NCBI RefSeq assembly: GCF_039538005.1
Contig: NZ_BAABBO010000002.1
Coordinates: forward strand, 1 to 64,000
From: Allohahella marinimesophila
GTDB taxonomy: Bacteria; Pseudomonadota; Gammaproteobacteria; Pseudomonadales; Oleiphilaceae
Length of the DNA stretch: 64,000 nt
Reading direction: 5' to 3'
Translations under genes and position numbers: made by a program
Shown: piece by piece, positions 14,687 to 22,657 of the stretch
How positions within the stretch are numbered: the stretch's first letter is position 1
How the letters are laid out: each line of letters begins with the position of its first letter
Notes under the pieces: model-generated
Databases searched by the model: none
What the model saw: only the letters and a program-made list of their open reading frames with translations
Told to the model about the DNA's origin: nothing

Positions 14687-15514
14687 ATGTATAACGACAA
14701 AGTCATATGGATTACCGGTGCCTCCTCCGGCATAGGCAAATCACTGGCGCTCGAGTTTGCGCGGCAAGGTGCGACGGTGATTCTCTCGGCTCGACGGGCT
14801 GATGCGCTCGCTGAAGTGAAGGCAGCTTGCGACACTGTTTCTAGTGGTCGTGGCGCCAGCATCGTGCTGCCGATGGATGTGACCGATGAAGCCTCGTTGC
14901 CGAAGTGCGTCACCGACGCCGTTGCGGCCGCCGGCAGAATTGACATGCTGATCAACAATGCCGGTATCTCCCAGCGTTCGAGCTGCCTGAATACGGATAT
15001 GGCGACCTACCGCAAGATCTTCGAAGTCGACGTGTTTGGTCAGATCGCCCTCACCAAGGCGGTCCTGCCGCAGATGATCGCCCAGGGCGGTGGTCACCTC
15101 GTTATCACGGCCTCCGTCGCCGGCAAGATCGGCGCCCCCTTCCGCACCGGGTATTGCGCTGCGAAGCATGCCGTGGTCGGATTTTTCGATGCGCTCCGCA
15201 CGGAGGTTGATCAGCACAATATCCAGGTCAGCACGATCCTGCCCGGATTTATTCGCACAGAGCTTTCTGAAAATGCCATGACCGGCGACGGCTCTGCCTT
15301 CGGCAAGACTGACAGCAACATCGCGGCAGGGATGGACCCCGACGAATGCGCCCGCGTCATCGTCAAGGGTCTGAGTAAGGGCAAGCCAGAGATCGGCGTG
15401 GGGAGCGGCGTGGAAATGCACGGGCTCTGGATCAAACGCTTCTTCCCGAGCGTGCTGTTCAAGCTAATGAACAAGCAGTACGCCCGGTCAGCGAAGGAGG
15501 ATGGTTTCGTTTAG
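14687..15514 (+). CDS. Short-chain dehydrogenase/reductase
   Basis: The 275-residue protein has the NAD(P)-binding TGASSGIG (residues ~10-17), the NNAG motif (~89-92), a catalytic Ser around TASVAGKIG, and YCAAKHA with Tyr/Lys (~160-166). The C-terminal extension IKRFFPSVLFKLMNK is typical of DHRS7-type SDRs. It oxidises or reduces an unknown carbonyl or hydroxyl substrate. Its 3' end (15452-15517) is copied as a relic at 17029-17094. Confidence 0.85.
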   Translation: MYNDKVIWITGASSGIGKSLALEFARQGATVILSARRADALAEVKAACDTVSSGRGASIVLPMDVTDEASLPKCVTDAVAAAGRIDMLINNAGISQRSSCLNTDMATYRKIFEVDVFGQIALTKAVLPQMIAQGGGHLVITASVAGKIGAPFRTGYCAAKHAVVGFFDALRTEVDQHNIQVSTILPGFIRTELSENAMTGDGSAFGKTDSNIAAGMDPDECARVIVKGLSKGKPEIGVGSGVEMHGLWIKRFFPSVLFKLMNKQYARSAKEDGFV

Positions 15515-15548
15515 CGGCGCACTCACTCATACCTGGGCACTGATGTTT

Positions 15549-16385
15549 CTAATTCAAAGTGCCCTGATCGCCCGGCATTTCCTGAAGCTCCACCAGCGGT
15601 AGAACCCCCTCATCCTGTAGCTCATGAACACTGTTCATCAATTTGTCCAGCACTGCCTGCGCATCGGGCAAGGCACGCTTGCTCAAGTGAAAATAAACGG
15701 GCACCTTCGCCCACTTGGTGACGGTAAACTGCTTTGCTTGCTTAGAAGCTGCATGGTCTCCATCCTTGCTGAGCGCCTTCAACCCTGCTTCAAGGTTGAG
15801 ATCGTAGAGCAACGCATAGTCTTGTTGGCGTTCAATCAATACGGATATCGCCTGTTGGAAGCTGTCGACTTCGAATTGTTGGACGCGGTTATCTGGGTCA
15901 TCAAGCCATCTCTTGAAACCACCATATCCATAGCCACGCATAACTACGATTTTCTTGCCCATCAGATCGCTTCGATATCGCACCGGTGCCGAGCCACTCT
16001 TACCATAGATGTTCAGGTTCTCTGTATAGATGGCTTCCTCACCGGAGAGAATGAGATTCGGTTGGTCCAACAATGGATTCTGGACAAGCATGGTGATTTC
16101 CACGTGTCCTTGGAGAAGATTTGACATCAATCGTTTGGCAGGAAACAGCTGCCCCTGCCAACTGAATCCAGCATGACGCGCGACTTTGTCGAAGAATTCG
16201 GGTCGCTGCCCTCCAACAGAACCATTATCCAGATACATCCAACCTGTTGGAAAGACGGGACCGCCTAATATCAAGTTAGGGCTGGCATCAACAGTCGAAG
16301 ACTCTGCTTGGACGGTCTGCGCGATCAGGGAAAGAATGACGACCGCCAGTCGCGCTTTAAAGGATGTTCCGCTTATTGCTTTCAT
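15549..16385 (-). CDS. Periplasmic solute-binding protein of family 3 type
   Basis: Starting at ATG 16385, the 278-residue product has a signal peptide (FKARLAVVILSLIAQTVQA, cleaved before ESST). The mature part has the two-lobed amino-acid-binding-protein pattern (VGGQRPEFFDKVARHAGFSW, KRLMSNLLQGHVEITMLVQN, DLMGKKIVVMRGYGYGGF). No transporter permease is adjacent, so it may act alone or as a sensor-linked orphan. An upstream in-frame start at 16442 would add a non-signal extension and is rejected. Confidence 0.7.
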   Translation of the reverse strand: MKAISGTSFKARLAVVILSLIAQTVQAESSTVDASPNLILGGPVFPTGWMYLDNGSVGGQRPEFFDKVARHAGFSWQGQLFPAKRLMSNLLQGHVEITMLVQNPLLDQPNLILSGEEAIYTENLNIYGKSGSAPVRYRSDLMGKKIVVMRGYGYGGFKRWLDDPDNRVQQFEVDSFQQAISVLIERQQDYALLYDLNLEAGLKALSKDGDHAASKQAKQFTVTKWAKVPVYFHLSKRALPDAQAVLDKLMNSVHELQDEGVLPLVELQEMPGDQGTLN

Positions 16386-16572
16386 CAAGCTCCAATGCAC
16401 AATTCGACGACATTTGGTCAGTATAGAGCGATTGATTCGCACACGCGAACACGATCATATGGGCGGAAAACCGAAGCCAGGATTGTGCCTCTGGAATTCA
16501 ATGAATGCCTGTGAAGCGGGGGGAGGCGTTTGACAGCGTGTCAGCGCCTCAGGCCATCTCGGAACGAAGACT

Positions 16573-16923
16573 CTATTTCGCAGCCTTTTTATCAGCTTCG
16601 TACTTGGCGAAAATTTCCTGCATTGTCAGGCCGTTCAACTGGCTCAGCGAGTACAGGTAAGCCTTCTGGAAGAGTTCTTCCGAATGTTTTCCGTTATAAG
16701 TATAAACAGGGCCATCAGTGGCGACGAATTCACCCATCCCGTAAGCGATCAATATTTTCTGCAATCGCTGACCATCTGCCTTGGAAGCTATTTTGCCAAT
16801 TGCAGACAGCGATTTCATGTAGCTGTCGTCAGTGGACGCATTGAACTCAGGTTCTGCGGCGAGCACTGACGCGCTGATGAGGAGAGACAACAGTATTACG
16901 GCTATTCGTATCATTCTTAGCAT
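16573..16923 (-). CDS. Small secreted protein, DUF6694-like
   Basis: From ATG 16923 the 116-residue protein has a signal peptide (MIRIAVILLSLLISASVLAA). A helical mature part follows (DDSYMKSLSAIGKIASKADGQRLQKILIAYG, then LYSLSQLNGLTMQEIFAKYEADKK). This resembles the DUF6694 family of small periplasmic proteins of unknown role, but the match is from memory and tentative. Upstream in-frame sequence to 17019 is not signal-like. Confidence 0.6.
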   Translation of the reverse strand: MLRMIRIAVILLSLLISASVLAAEPEFNASTDDSYMKSLSAIGKIASKADGQRLQKILIAYGMGEFVATDGPVYTYNGKHSEELFQKAYLYSLSQLNGLTMQEIFAKYEADKKAAK

Positions 16924-17028
16924 CCTTGCTATTGAGTAAGGGCGCGATTTTAGCAGTGGGGTGATCGGAAACGCCAGAAGAATGATCAATTTTTGATCGC
17001 ATCGGAAGAGAGACCTCACAGCGTCAGT

Positions 17029-17094
17029 GTGCTGTTCAAGCTAATGAACAAGCTCTATGCCAGGTCGACGAAGGAGGAGGCTTTTGTCTAGCGG
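17029..17094 (+). pseudogene. Relic of an SDR gene 3' end
   Basis: Bases 17029-17094 match 15452-15517 (identical over the first 25). Read in the same frame it gives VLFKLMNKLYARSTKEEAFV and a TAG stop versus VLFKLMNKQYARSAKEDGFV and TAG in the intact SDR. Changes are mostly conservative, so this is the tail of a once functional paralogue whose body was deleted. It lies upstream of the phd/PIN pair. Confidence 0.7.
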
Positions 17095-17122
17095 CTCTAT
17101 CGTTGCCGCTTCGAACCAACTC

Positions 17123-17143
17123 TTGTACAATTCAACTGTACAA
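17123..17143. promoter_or_regulatory. Operator of the phd/PIN pair
   Basis: TTGTACA and TGTACAA form a 21-bp inverted repeat with a 7-base spacer, ending 17 bases before the antitoxin ATG. This is the expected position for autoregulation by a Phd-type antitoxin or its complex with the toxin. Confidence 0.6.
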
Positions 17144-17160
17144 ATCGGAGAGCGCCCCAC

Positions 17161-17391
17161 ATGTTGACTGTCAATATCAGCGAGTTAAGAGCCAACCTAC
17201 TCAATTACCTTGAAAAAGCGAGTCAGGGTGAGCAGATCACCGTCACTACCAAAGGCAGAGTATTGGCCACCATCGCTGCACCTGTGGACAGAAAATCGAT
17301 GGCACAGCAACGCTTGAGAGAGCTTGCTGAGACCGCCAGGATCAATGATGTCACCACTCCGTTGGACGCTGAGTGGGATGCCTTACAGTGA
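17161..17391 (+). CDS. Phd/YefM-type antitoxin
   Basis: The 76-residue protein begins MLTVNISELRANLLNYLEKA and continues with EQITVTTKGRVLATIAAP, the Phd/YefM fold with N-terminal DNA binding. The C-terminal tail (TARINDVTTPLDAEWDAL) would bind and block the toxin. The stop codon overlaps the toxin start in GTGA. It pairs with the PIN toxin and probably represses from the inverted repeat at 17123. Confidence 0.85.
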   Translation: MLTVNISELRANLLNYLEKASQGEQITVTTKGRVLATIAAPVDRKSMAQQRLRELAETARINDVTTPLDAEWDALQ

Positions 17392-17783
17392 TCCTGCTTG
17401 ACACCTGCGCGATCATTTGGGATGCACTTGATCGCAGCAAGCTCACTGGCGAGGCTAGTGCTGCAATCGCCAAAGCGGATGAACATAACGCGCTGATCAT
17501 CTGCGATATCTCAATATGGGAGATCGCGATGCTCATCCAGCGTGACCGCATCAAGGTGGAATGCACTGCCGCTAACTTCATCGACCTGTATCTCGCCTCA
17601 CGAAATCTTGCTGTCGTGACGATCTCCCCGGAAATCGCAGAGCTCTCCACCAGCTTTGGACAGGAAATAAATAACGACCCAGCCGATCGGATCATTGCTG
17701 CCACATCCATTATACACAACGCACAACTCGTTACAGCCGACATGAACCTGCGTCAATCCAGCCTCGTCGATACGATCTGGTGA
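17388..17783 (+). CDS. PIN-domain ribonuclease toxin (VapC-like)
   Basis: The GTG at 17388 overlaps the antitoxin stop. The 131-residue product has the PIN acidic residues at ILLDTCAIIWDA, SIWEIAML and ATSIIHNAQLVTADMNL. PIN toxins cleave RNA with Mg2+; the frequent targets are tRNAs. The ORF start at 17373 would add residues before the conserved first strand and is less likely. Confidence 0.85.
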   Translation: MILLDTCAIIWDALDRSKLTGEASAAIAKADEHNALIICDISIWEIAMLIQRDRIKVECTAANFIDLYLASRNLAVVTISPEIAELSTSFGQEINNDPADRIIAATSIIHNAQLVTADMNLRQSSLVDTIW

Positions 17784-17830
17784 CGCTTGTACGTCAATCC
17801 AACTACCGAGGATTTCTCGGTAGTTCGGCA

Positions 17831-17915
17831 GGGCTGAAGCGATAGCCAATCAGGCTGTATATGTTCGTGTGCCTTTAGTATGGAAAAATTCCGGCGCCAT
17901 ACTAAAGGCTACGTT
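17831..17915 (+). repeat. Relic of helicase 3' tip plus fic operator (copy of 2196-2289)
   Basis: From GGGCTGAAGCGATAGCCA onward the sequence follows 2196-2289: the last helicase codons, the GTGCCTTTA half-site, a CATACTAAAGGCTACGTTTAGTATGG palindrome-like pair, and then divergence. No fic gene follows. The two copies are direct repeats about 15.6 kb apart at roughly 75-80% identity. Confidence 0.75.
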
Positions 17916-18003
17916 TAGTATGGAAAGAATTAGCTGGCAGAAATAGCCGTAGGAAGAAAAAGTTCATCCGTCGGGGAGGCAAAACGCCCTTCCCTTGAAA
18001 GCG

Positions 18004-18031
18004 AAAAGCCCCGATGAGACTCACCGGGGCT
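18004..18031 (-). terminator. Rho-independent terminator for the DUF3037 gene
   Basis: On the minus strand AGCCCCG and CGGGGCT (18025-18031 and 18007-18013) pair around an 11-base loop and are followed by TTTT. It lies 58 bases beyond the stop codon of the gene at 18089. Confidence 0.75.
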
Positions 18032-18088
18032 ATGACGCCGACCGGGCACCCCAATCCACTTGCAGGAAGGATAACTAGCTTCTATTGC

Positions 18089-18532
18089 TCAAATAAAATT
18101 TGATTTGGCCTCGATCTTTCTACCCACATAGTATTCGTAAAGTCGCTCGAGCGTGCCCTGCGGATTCTCAGACAACACCATGCGCTGCTCACTGTAGCAA
18201 ATAATGGTCTCTCTCGGGCGGATCAATTCCTGGAACACGTCATCACGCCAGTCGACTTCGGATTTTGTCCGCGGATCGTACGAAAGATCTTCAGATACTA
18301 AGCGCTTCACCCGCGCGAACTCGTTGGCTTGAACCCTCATCGACTCACAAAAGATGCTTGGATCAAGATACTCGAAAAACTCTGTAATCCGACGTGACTT
18401 GTCCTGTAGCAGCTTATAGCCGAGATAACGACTTCGCGGCGCCCACAAGAGCACACCAGCGTTGACGAACTCGCCGGTATTCACATACGGCATGAAACGT
18501 ACAAGGGCGTATTGGCAGGCAGTTCTTTCCAT
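18089..18532 (-). CDS. DUF3037 domain protein
   Basis: The 147-residue protein shows the DUF3037 pattern YALVRFMPYVNTGEFVNAGVLLW near the N-terminus, then WRDDVFQELIRPRETII. In many genomes this family is encoded beside a HipA-like kinase, but no kinase is visible here, so it is either an orphan or acts alone. Function is unknown. ATG 18532 is the only start that keeps the conserved first strand. Confidence 0.7.
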   Translation of the reverse strand: MERTACQYALVRFMPYVNTGEFVNAGVLLWAPRSRYLGYKLLQDKSRRITEFFEYLDPSIFCESMRVQANEFARVKRLVSEDLSYDPRTKSEVDWRDDVFQELIRPRETIICYSEQRMVLSENPQGTLERLYEYYVGRKIEAKSNFI

Positions 18533-18663
18533 GTCTCGTCACTATGAGAGACGTTGAAAATACTGTCAATGCAGTAGTGAGACGCATCGCAACGCTTCAA
18601 CCTCTCGAGGTTCACGACAGCGGCTCCGTCACTTTATCCCGCTTTATCACCACACCTGATAAT

Positions 18664-18682
18664 TTATCACTCGCAGTGATAA
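18664..18682. promoter_or_regulatory. Inverted repeat between divergent genes
   Basis: TTATCAC and GTGATAA flank a 5-base spacer, with an additional TGATAATT on each side (18657-18664, 18687-18694). The left arm begins beside the end of the gene at 18683, so it could be an operator of the DUF3037 gene or part of a terminator for the gene to its right. Confidence 0.4.
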
Positions 18683-19120
18683 TCACTGATAATTGGTGCT
18701 GGCTTCCCGCTGGAAGAATTTGGAGACGGGCGAGAAAAACATCAGGGCGATGATCGCGCCGGACAACATTTCTCCCATAGTGAGAAGCATGGTTTCCAGT
18801 GGCCCTTCGACGGCCACCGGCACGATATAAAAGATCACCGGAAAAGCCACCACCATGTCGATGACATAAAGCCATCGGGCCCAATTCCTGAACAATATGA
18901 GTCCGATCAGCGCCACGACATAAACGATCAAGAGCAATATGGCAGTCCCCATGAGTGCCACATACCAATCTGGAGAAAGCAGCCCTTCAAGTGAATCTGC
19001 AAAGGCCTGCACTTTCTCCACCACAGGACTTTGCCAGTAAAAGGTAAAGACAGTCGCAGCCACCCCTAACAGGATCTCCGCCACAATCAAAAGACGAAAT
19101 TGCTGCTTGCTGATGGCCAT
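18683..19120 (-). CDS. Four-helix inner-membrane protein, unknown function
   Basis: The 145-residue protein has four hydrophobic segments (LLIVAEILLGVAATVFTF, YVALMGTAILLLIVYVVALI, WLYVIDMVVAFPVIFYIV, MLSGAIIALMFFSPVSKFF). It is three bases downstream of the transglutaminase-like gene and is almost certainly cotranscribed. No family is recognised. Confidence 0.6.
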   Translation of the reverse strand: MAISKQQFRLLIVAEILLGVAATVFTFYWQSPVVEKVQAFADSLEGLLSPDWYVALMGTAILLLIVYVVALIGLILFRNWARWLYVIDMVVAFPVIFYIVPVAVEGPLETMLLTMGEMLSGAIIALMFFSPVSKFFQREASTNYQ

Positions 19121-19123
19121 ACC

Positions 19124-21157
19124 CTAGAGCTCCTGTATTTTCATGATAACCTTGCGCAGAAACGCCACGGTCGGCGTGTTCTCTGGATGCACGCTACTGA
19201 CCCATTGACGGTCTGCGATCGACTCATGCAGCGCGCTCAGCTCCGGCATGGCCTCAGCAGGGAGGGCGTGGTTCCTGACGTGCAGTGTTTGCTCGGCGGT
19301 GACCGTCCGGCCATCGTCGGACTGCGAATAGTCGTAACTGATTGGCCCCAGTACTTTCTGAAAAGTGACATCGTCACCAGAAATAAAGGCGTGGGGCATC
19401 TGCACGCTGACCGTGCTCCTATACATCCCAGGGCTGCCGATGTACGCCGGTCCAGTTCGCTGCTTTTTCTCTGGCATCTGCAGAACCGTGTCGATGCCGT
19501 AGGGGCTGACTCCATAGCTCAGCCAGCCCTCCTCCAGCGTTAGAAAGTCGGCAATCTCATAACGCTCCTTGATCACGATGCGGTTTTCAGCCACATCGTC
19601 TTCCACGGCCAGCGGCTCTGCTAATGTGAGCCCTTTGTAGATATCCTTCTGATAGGTGAGGTACTGCTGCTCAAGCTTGCTTCGACCAGACTCGGCCAGC
19701 GCACTTCGCTCGGACTCCGCGAAACTGCCCTCGTACACGGTATCAACTTCGTAGCGTGCGGGCTCGTCGTATGCGCTTACGACAATGCGCTCGATAACGT
19801 GCTGCTTCGGCTCATAGTTAGAGCTGATCTCGATGGCCTTTAGCCCCCCGCCACTCTGCTGTGATGCCAGCACCAGTGCATATCCGAAATCAGCCATGCC
19901 CACAGTGTCCAGGCTCGTGCCTTGAAAACGGCGGGTGCCGTCCAACCAGTAGGTCTTCCCCTCCACTACTGCGCGAACGATGATGTGATCGAAGATATCG
20001 GGCATTGGTGCGATCGTGGCGATACCTGCCTGGCGGGTAGTAGACACCAGCGCTGGATGAGCCTCGATACCGATGGCCTGTAACAGGTGCAGCAGTAACA
20101 GGGTCTTGTCCTTACAGTCACCATAGCGGGCCTCGAGCACATCATCCGGCCGATGTGGTCTGAAGGCATTACTTCCGAAGGACAACGAAACGTAGCGGAT
20201 CTCATTTTGGACGAAGCCCAGCGCCCGCATGAGCGCGGCAGGTCTGGGCAACTGTTTCAGCTCCGCCACCAGGGCCGCGTACTCCGCGGAAGTTACTGTT
20301 TCGATCGGATACAGCGGCTGCGCCCAGTCTGCTACGGATTGCCAGTCGTCGTATTCTGAAACACTCACTGCACGCTGTGCATCGTACTCGGCGGGATAGT
20401 CACCATCGTCGACCATGACGGGACCATTGCGCACATCCCACTCGAACACAGTGTCGCTGCCGAGCCTGCTCGTGATCGGGGCAAGATCATGATTGTAGTT
20501 TTGAAGTTTGAGCGGACGCTGGTGAGGCATAAGAATGCGGATCGTCCGCCGGGCCACGGGTTGCGTCCAGTTCAGCGCAAACCAGTGGGCGAAGCGGTCG
20601 CCCAGCGTCGGATTCCGCCCCACGATCGAATAGGCGATCTCGATGTCATCCCCAGAACGAACGTCCTTGAGATAGAGCAGTGCGGTGACCTGACCGGTCA
20701 GAATATCGCTCTCGTAGTCCCGCTCTGCATTTAATATTCGCACTGCCTTTGCATCGAATCGCGATTCGAAGACCCCCTTTCGCCATACACCAGCCCTATG
20801 GAAGACAAGCGCTTCAAAGGCTGGATTGAAACGGACTTCAAGTTTTGAAGCTTCTTCAATACCACCAATAGTCAAAGGTCTCTTGACGTAGCGGCGGAAG
20901 GCCGTGGTTTCAGAGTCATCCACTCTGATTTGCTCATCCACCAGGTGATAGTGGACAGCACCCTCTTTTCCCTCAGCGGCCGGGGTGTCGTCAAAGCGAA
21001 CAGGATGCACCCAGTCCGGGGACTGTGAGTAGCGGAAGTTATAGCCATTGAACGAATGAAAAGCAGGCTCGGATGGCATTGCTTCGGACTGTGCACTCGC
21101 CATAGAGGCGGCGAGCACGAGCAGCCCGATTGCCAGAACTCGTGAGGTAGACAGCAT
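19124..21157 (-). CDS. DUF3857 and transglutaminase-like domain protein, secreted
   Basis: The 677-residue protein starts with a signal peptide (VLAIGLLVLAASMASA). A DUF3857 domain spans about residues 40-230, and a transglutaminase-like cysteine peptidase fold follows with YGDCKDK (Cys near 346), DHIIVRA (His near 390) and WLDGTRR (Asp near 402). The C-terminal part is beta-rich. Family members act in the periplasm or on the surface; substrates are unknown. The neighbouring small membrane protein may be a partner. Confidence 0.8.
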   Translation of the reverse strand: MLSTSRVLAIGLLVLAASMASAQSEAMPSEPAFHSFNGYNFRYSQSPDWVHPVRFDDTPAAEGKEGAVHYHLVDEQIRVDDSETTAFRRYVKRPLTIGGIEEASKLEVRFNPAFEALVFHRAGVWRKGVFESRFDAKAVRILNAERDYESDILTGQVTALLYLKDVRSGDDIEIAYSIVGRNPTLGDRFAHWFALNWTQPVARRTIRILMPHQRPLKLQNYNHDLAPITSRLGSDTVFEWDVRNGPVMVDDGDYPAEYDAQRAVSVSEYDDWQSVADWAQPLYPIETVTSAEYAALVAELKQLPRPAALMRALGFVQNEIRYVSLSFGSNAFRPHRPDDVLEARYGDCKDKTLLLLHLLQAIGIEAHPALVSTTRQAGIATIAPMPDIFDHIIVRAVVEGKTYWLDGTRRFQGTSLDTVGMADFGYALVLASQQSGGGLKAIEISSNYEPKQHVIERIVVSAYDEPARYEVDTVYEGSFAESERSALAESGRSKLEQQYLTYQKDIYKGLTLAEPLAVEDDVAENRIVIKERYEIADFLTLEEGWLSYGVSPYGIDTVLQMPEKKQRTGPAYIGSPGMYRSTVSVQMPHAFISGDDVTFQKVLGPISYDYSQSDDGRTVTAEQTLHVRNHALPAEAMPELSALHESIADRQWVSSVHPENTPTVAFLRKVIMKIQEL

Positions 21158-21280
21158 GACTTACCCGATGTTTGAGGATGGAACAAATATACCATCCATC
21201 CCGCAAAGTGCGGCCGGTGCAACTGTCAACAATTGTCAAATCAAAGCACCAGATCTTTAGCAGGGCCCGCCTCTTCCAGC

Positions 21281-21318
21281 ACCTAGGGTAAACCCTAGCT
21301 AGGGTCTGCCCTAGCTGG
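21281..21318. promoter_or_regulatory. CTAGGG palindrome cluster
   Basis: ACCCTAGCTAGGGT at 21292-21305 is a perfect 14-bp palindrome, with further CCTAGGGT and GCCCTAGC on both sides. The meaning is unknown; it sits just upstream of the toxin relic and could be an operator or a recombination scar. Confidence 0.4.
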
Positions 21319-21328
21319 CAGGACACCC

Positions 21329-21941
21329 GCCGATGCGCAAGCTGTGAAAGCTGCTCTGAATGAGCTGCTGCCGATCGATCAGCTGGGGGCACTGAACGAA
21401 GACCTGGGCGGTGGCAGAGCCTGGACGGAGCATCTCGCTCTGGCGGTCACTCATCCTGGTGACGGGATCGTCGGCTTGGGTAAGGGCCTCGCAATTGAAG
21501 TCAGCGATCAGCTGGAACACAACCTGAAAGTGGCCAGCGATCTGGCGGCCTCTGAAGTGCACAGTGACGCTGCACTGATCAGCAAGCTCGATCCAGAAGG
21601 TTCAGCGGCTCTGAAGCAGCAAGCCGAAACGATGCACCGAAAAACAGACGGCATTGACCTGCCTGCGCCTGGAGATAAAGAATGGTGCTGAAGCGGGTGG
21701 TCGGGATCTGGCGCCAGTAGTGATGATAGGCACGGGTGCTGGTGGGGCTTTACTCGCTAGAGGTAGAGCACTGGATGCGCTGAGTGGCGTAGCTCGACTT
21801 GGCAGCGAGAAAAACCCGACCGGACATGTACCGATCGACTTCACCGATGGCAGTTTCCTAGCAATTTATAAGCTGGATGACGTCGGTAACGTCAATTTGC
21901 ATACGCTCTATCCTAATCCCAAATCGCAAGAAGCAAAATGA
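21329..21941 (+). pseudogene. Decayed C-terminal part of a polymorphic-toxin-like protein
   Basis: Two overlapping frames carry coherent protein pieces without good starts. One runs from about 21329 to 21691 (KAALNELLPIDQL...IDLPAPGDKEWC); the other runs from about 21654 to 21941 (APVVMIGTGAGGALLARGRA...GSFLAIYKLDDVGNVNLH). The second ends in an ATGA overlap with the immunity-like gene, the usual CDI toxin/immunity junction. A frameshift near 21680 would join them. No signal peptide, repeat stalk or transporter is present, so this looks like a displaced or orphan toxin end. The family of the toxic domain is not identified. Confidence 0.5.
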
Positions 21942-22225
21942 GCCAAATCAAAGAACCATTGAGATCTGTCATCAAAGAATTCTATCAAATTGAGTGCTAT
22001 GACCCTCAACTGATATCCCGTGCAATCATCACCGGCAAAGGCTTTGCCTACGACTCGGAGTTGTTCAGAACGCAACTAAGAGAGGCCATAGACAAGAATT
22101 TGATATCGCCAGAAGAGTATGAAGCCTTAACCGATGAAGATTTCGACACACAAGAAGACCTGAACGCGTGGTTGGAGGAAATGTATTCAGAAATCCCCGA
22201 TCGGACGGCTTGTACCCGCGATTGA
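21938..22225 (+). CDS. CdiI-like immunity protein
   Basis: The 95-residue acidic protein (VIKEFYQIECYDPQLISRAI, GKGFAYDSELFRTQLREAI, LTDEDFDTQEDLNAWLEEM) resembles the small helical immunity family linked to contact-dependent inhibition (CdiI_4-like; assigned from memory). Its ATG overlaps the stop of the decayed toxin. Orphan immunity genes can protect against neighbours that still carry the toxin. A good terminator follows. Confidence 0.6.
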   Translation: MSQIKEPLRSVIKEFYQIECYDPQLISRAIITGKGFAYDSELFRTQLREAIDKNLISPEEYEALTDEDFDTQEDLNAWLEEMYSEIPDRTACTRD

Positions 22226-22231
22226 CGAGAA

Positions 22232-22276
22232 GCAACCGGCAGCGACGACGCCGCCGGTTGCTTCAATTTCGCTTTT
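22232..22276 (+). terminator. Rho-independent terminator after the immunity gene
   Basis: GCAACCGGC (22232-22240) pairs with GCCGGTTGC (22253-22261) around a 12-base loop, followed by a T-rich stretch ending in TTTTTT. Confidence 0.75.
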
Positions 22277-22295
22277 TTCATCTGCTTGATTAACC

Positions 22296-22571
22296 ATGTA
22301 TGCAAACGAAACTTATTTTTCTGACTTTGGATGCCCCATGTTTCGTCAACAAGAGTTAAGCACTGAGGAAGCCGCCGTGCTGTTGTGCGTCAGCCGGGCC
22401 TATTTGGACGCTTTATTGGAAAAAGGCGAGATCCCGTACCGTAAAATTGACGCTTATCGCACAGTGATTCTGGAAGACATACTCGCTTTCAAAGAGCGTA
22501 ACAAAAATGCCCGCCGCAAAACCCTTGATGAGCTAGCCCAGCTCTCTCAAGACGAAGGCATGGGTTACTAG
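22296..22571 (+). CDS. Excisionase-like HTH antitoxin without a partner
   Basis: The protein (91 residues from ATG 22296, or 77 from ATG 22338) carries a MerR/excisionase-type helix-turn-helix: LSTEEAAVLLCVSRAYLDALLEKGEIPYRKI, then RTVILEDILAFKER and an ALDEL-like tail. This fold is common as the antitoxin of PIN-domain pairs, where the toxin gene follows. Here the next gene is the SNF2 helicase, so the toxin appears to be lost. Relatives carry a longer N-terminus, so this copy may be shortened. Confidence 0.55.
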   Translation: MYANETYFSDFGCPMFRQQELSTEEAAVLLCVSRAYLDALLEKGEIPYRKIDAYRTVILEDILAFKERNKNARRKTLDELAQLSQDEGMGY

Positions 22572-22657
22572 CTTCCCATTTCACCTTCCCACCTGAAACA
22601 TCCCCCCAAACCCAGTAAACTAACCCCGCCATCCAACCCACCGACCCAACCTCCTGC

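Noticed and set aside
21344..21691. A normal 115-residue gene
   Set aside because: No ribosome site; the frame is open upstream of its GTG, and the next frame carries the continuing protein-like sequence, so it is better read as a frameshifted relic.
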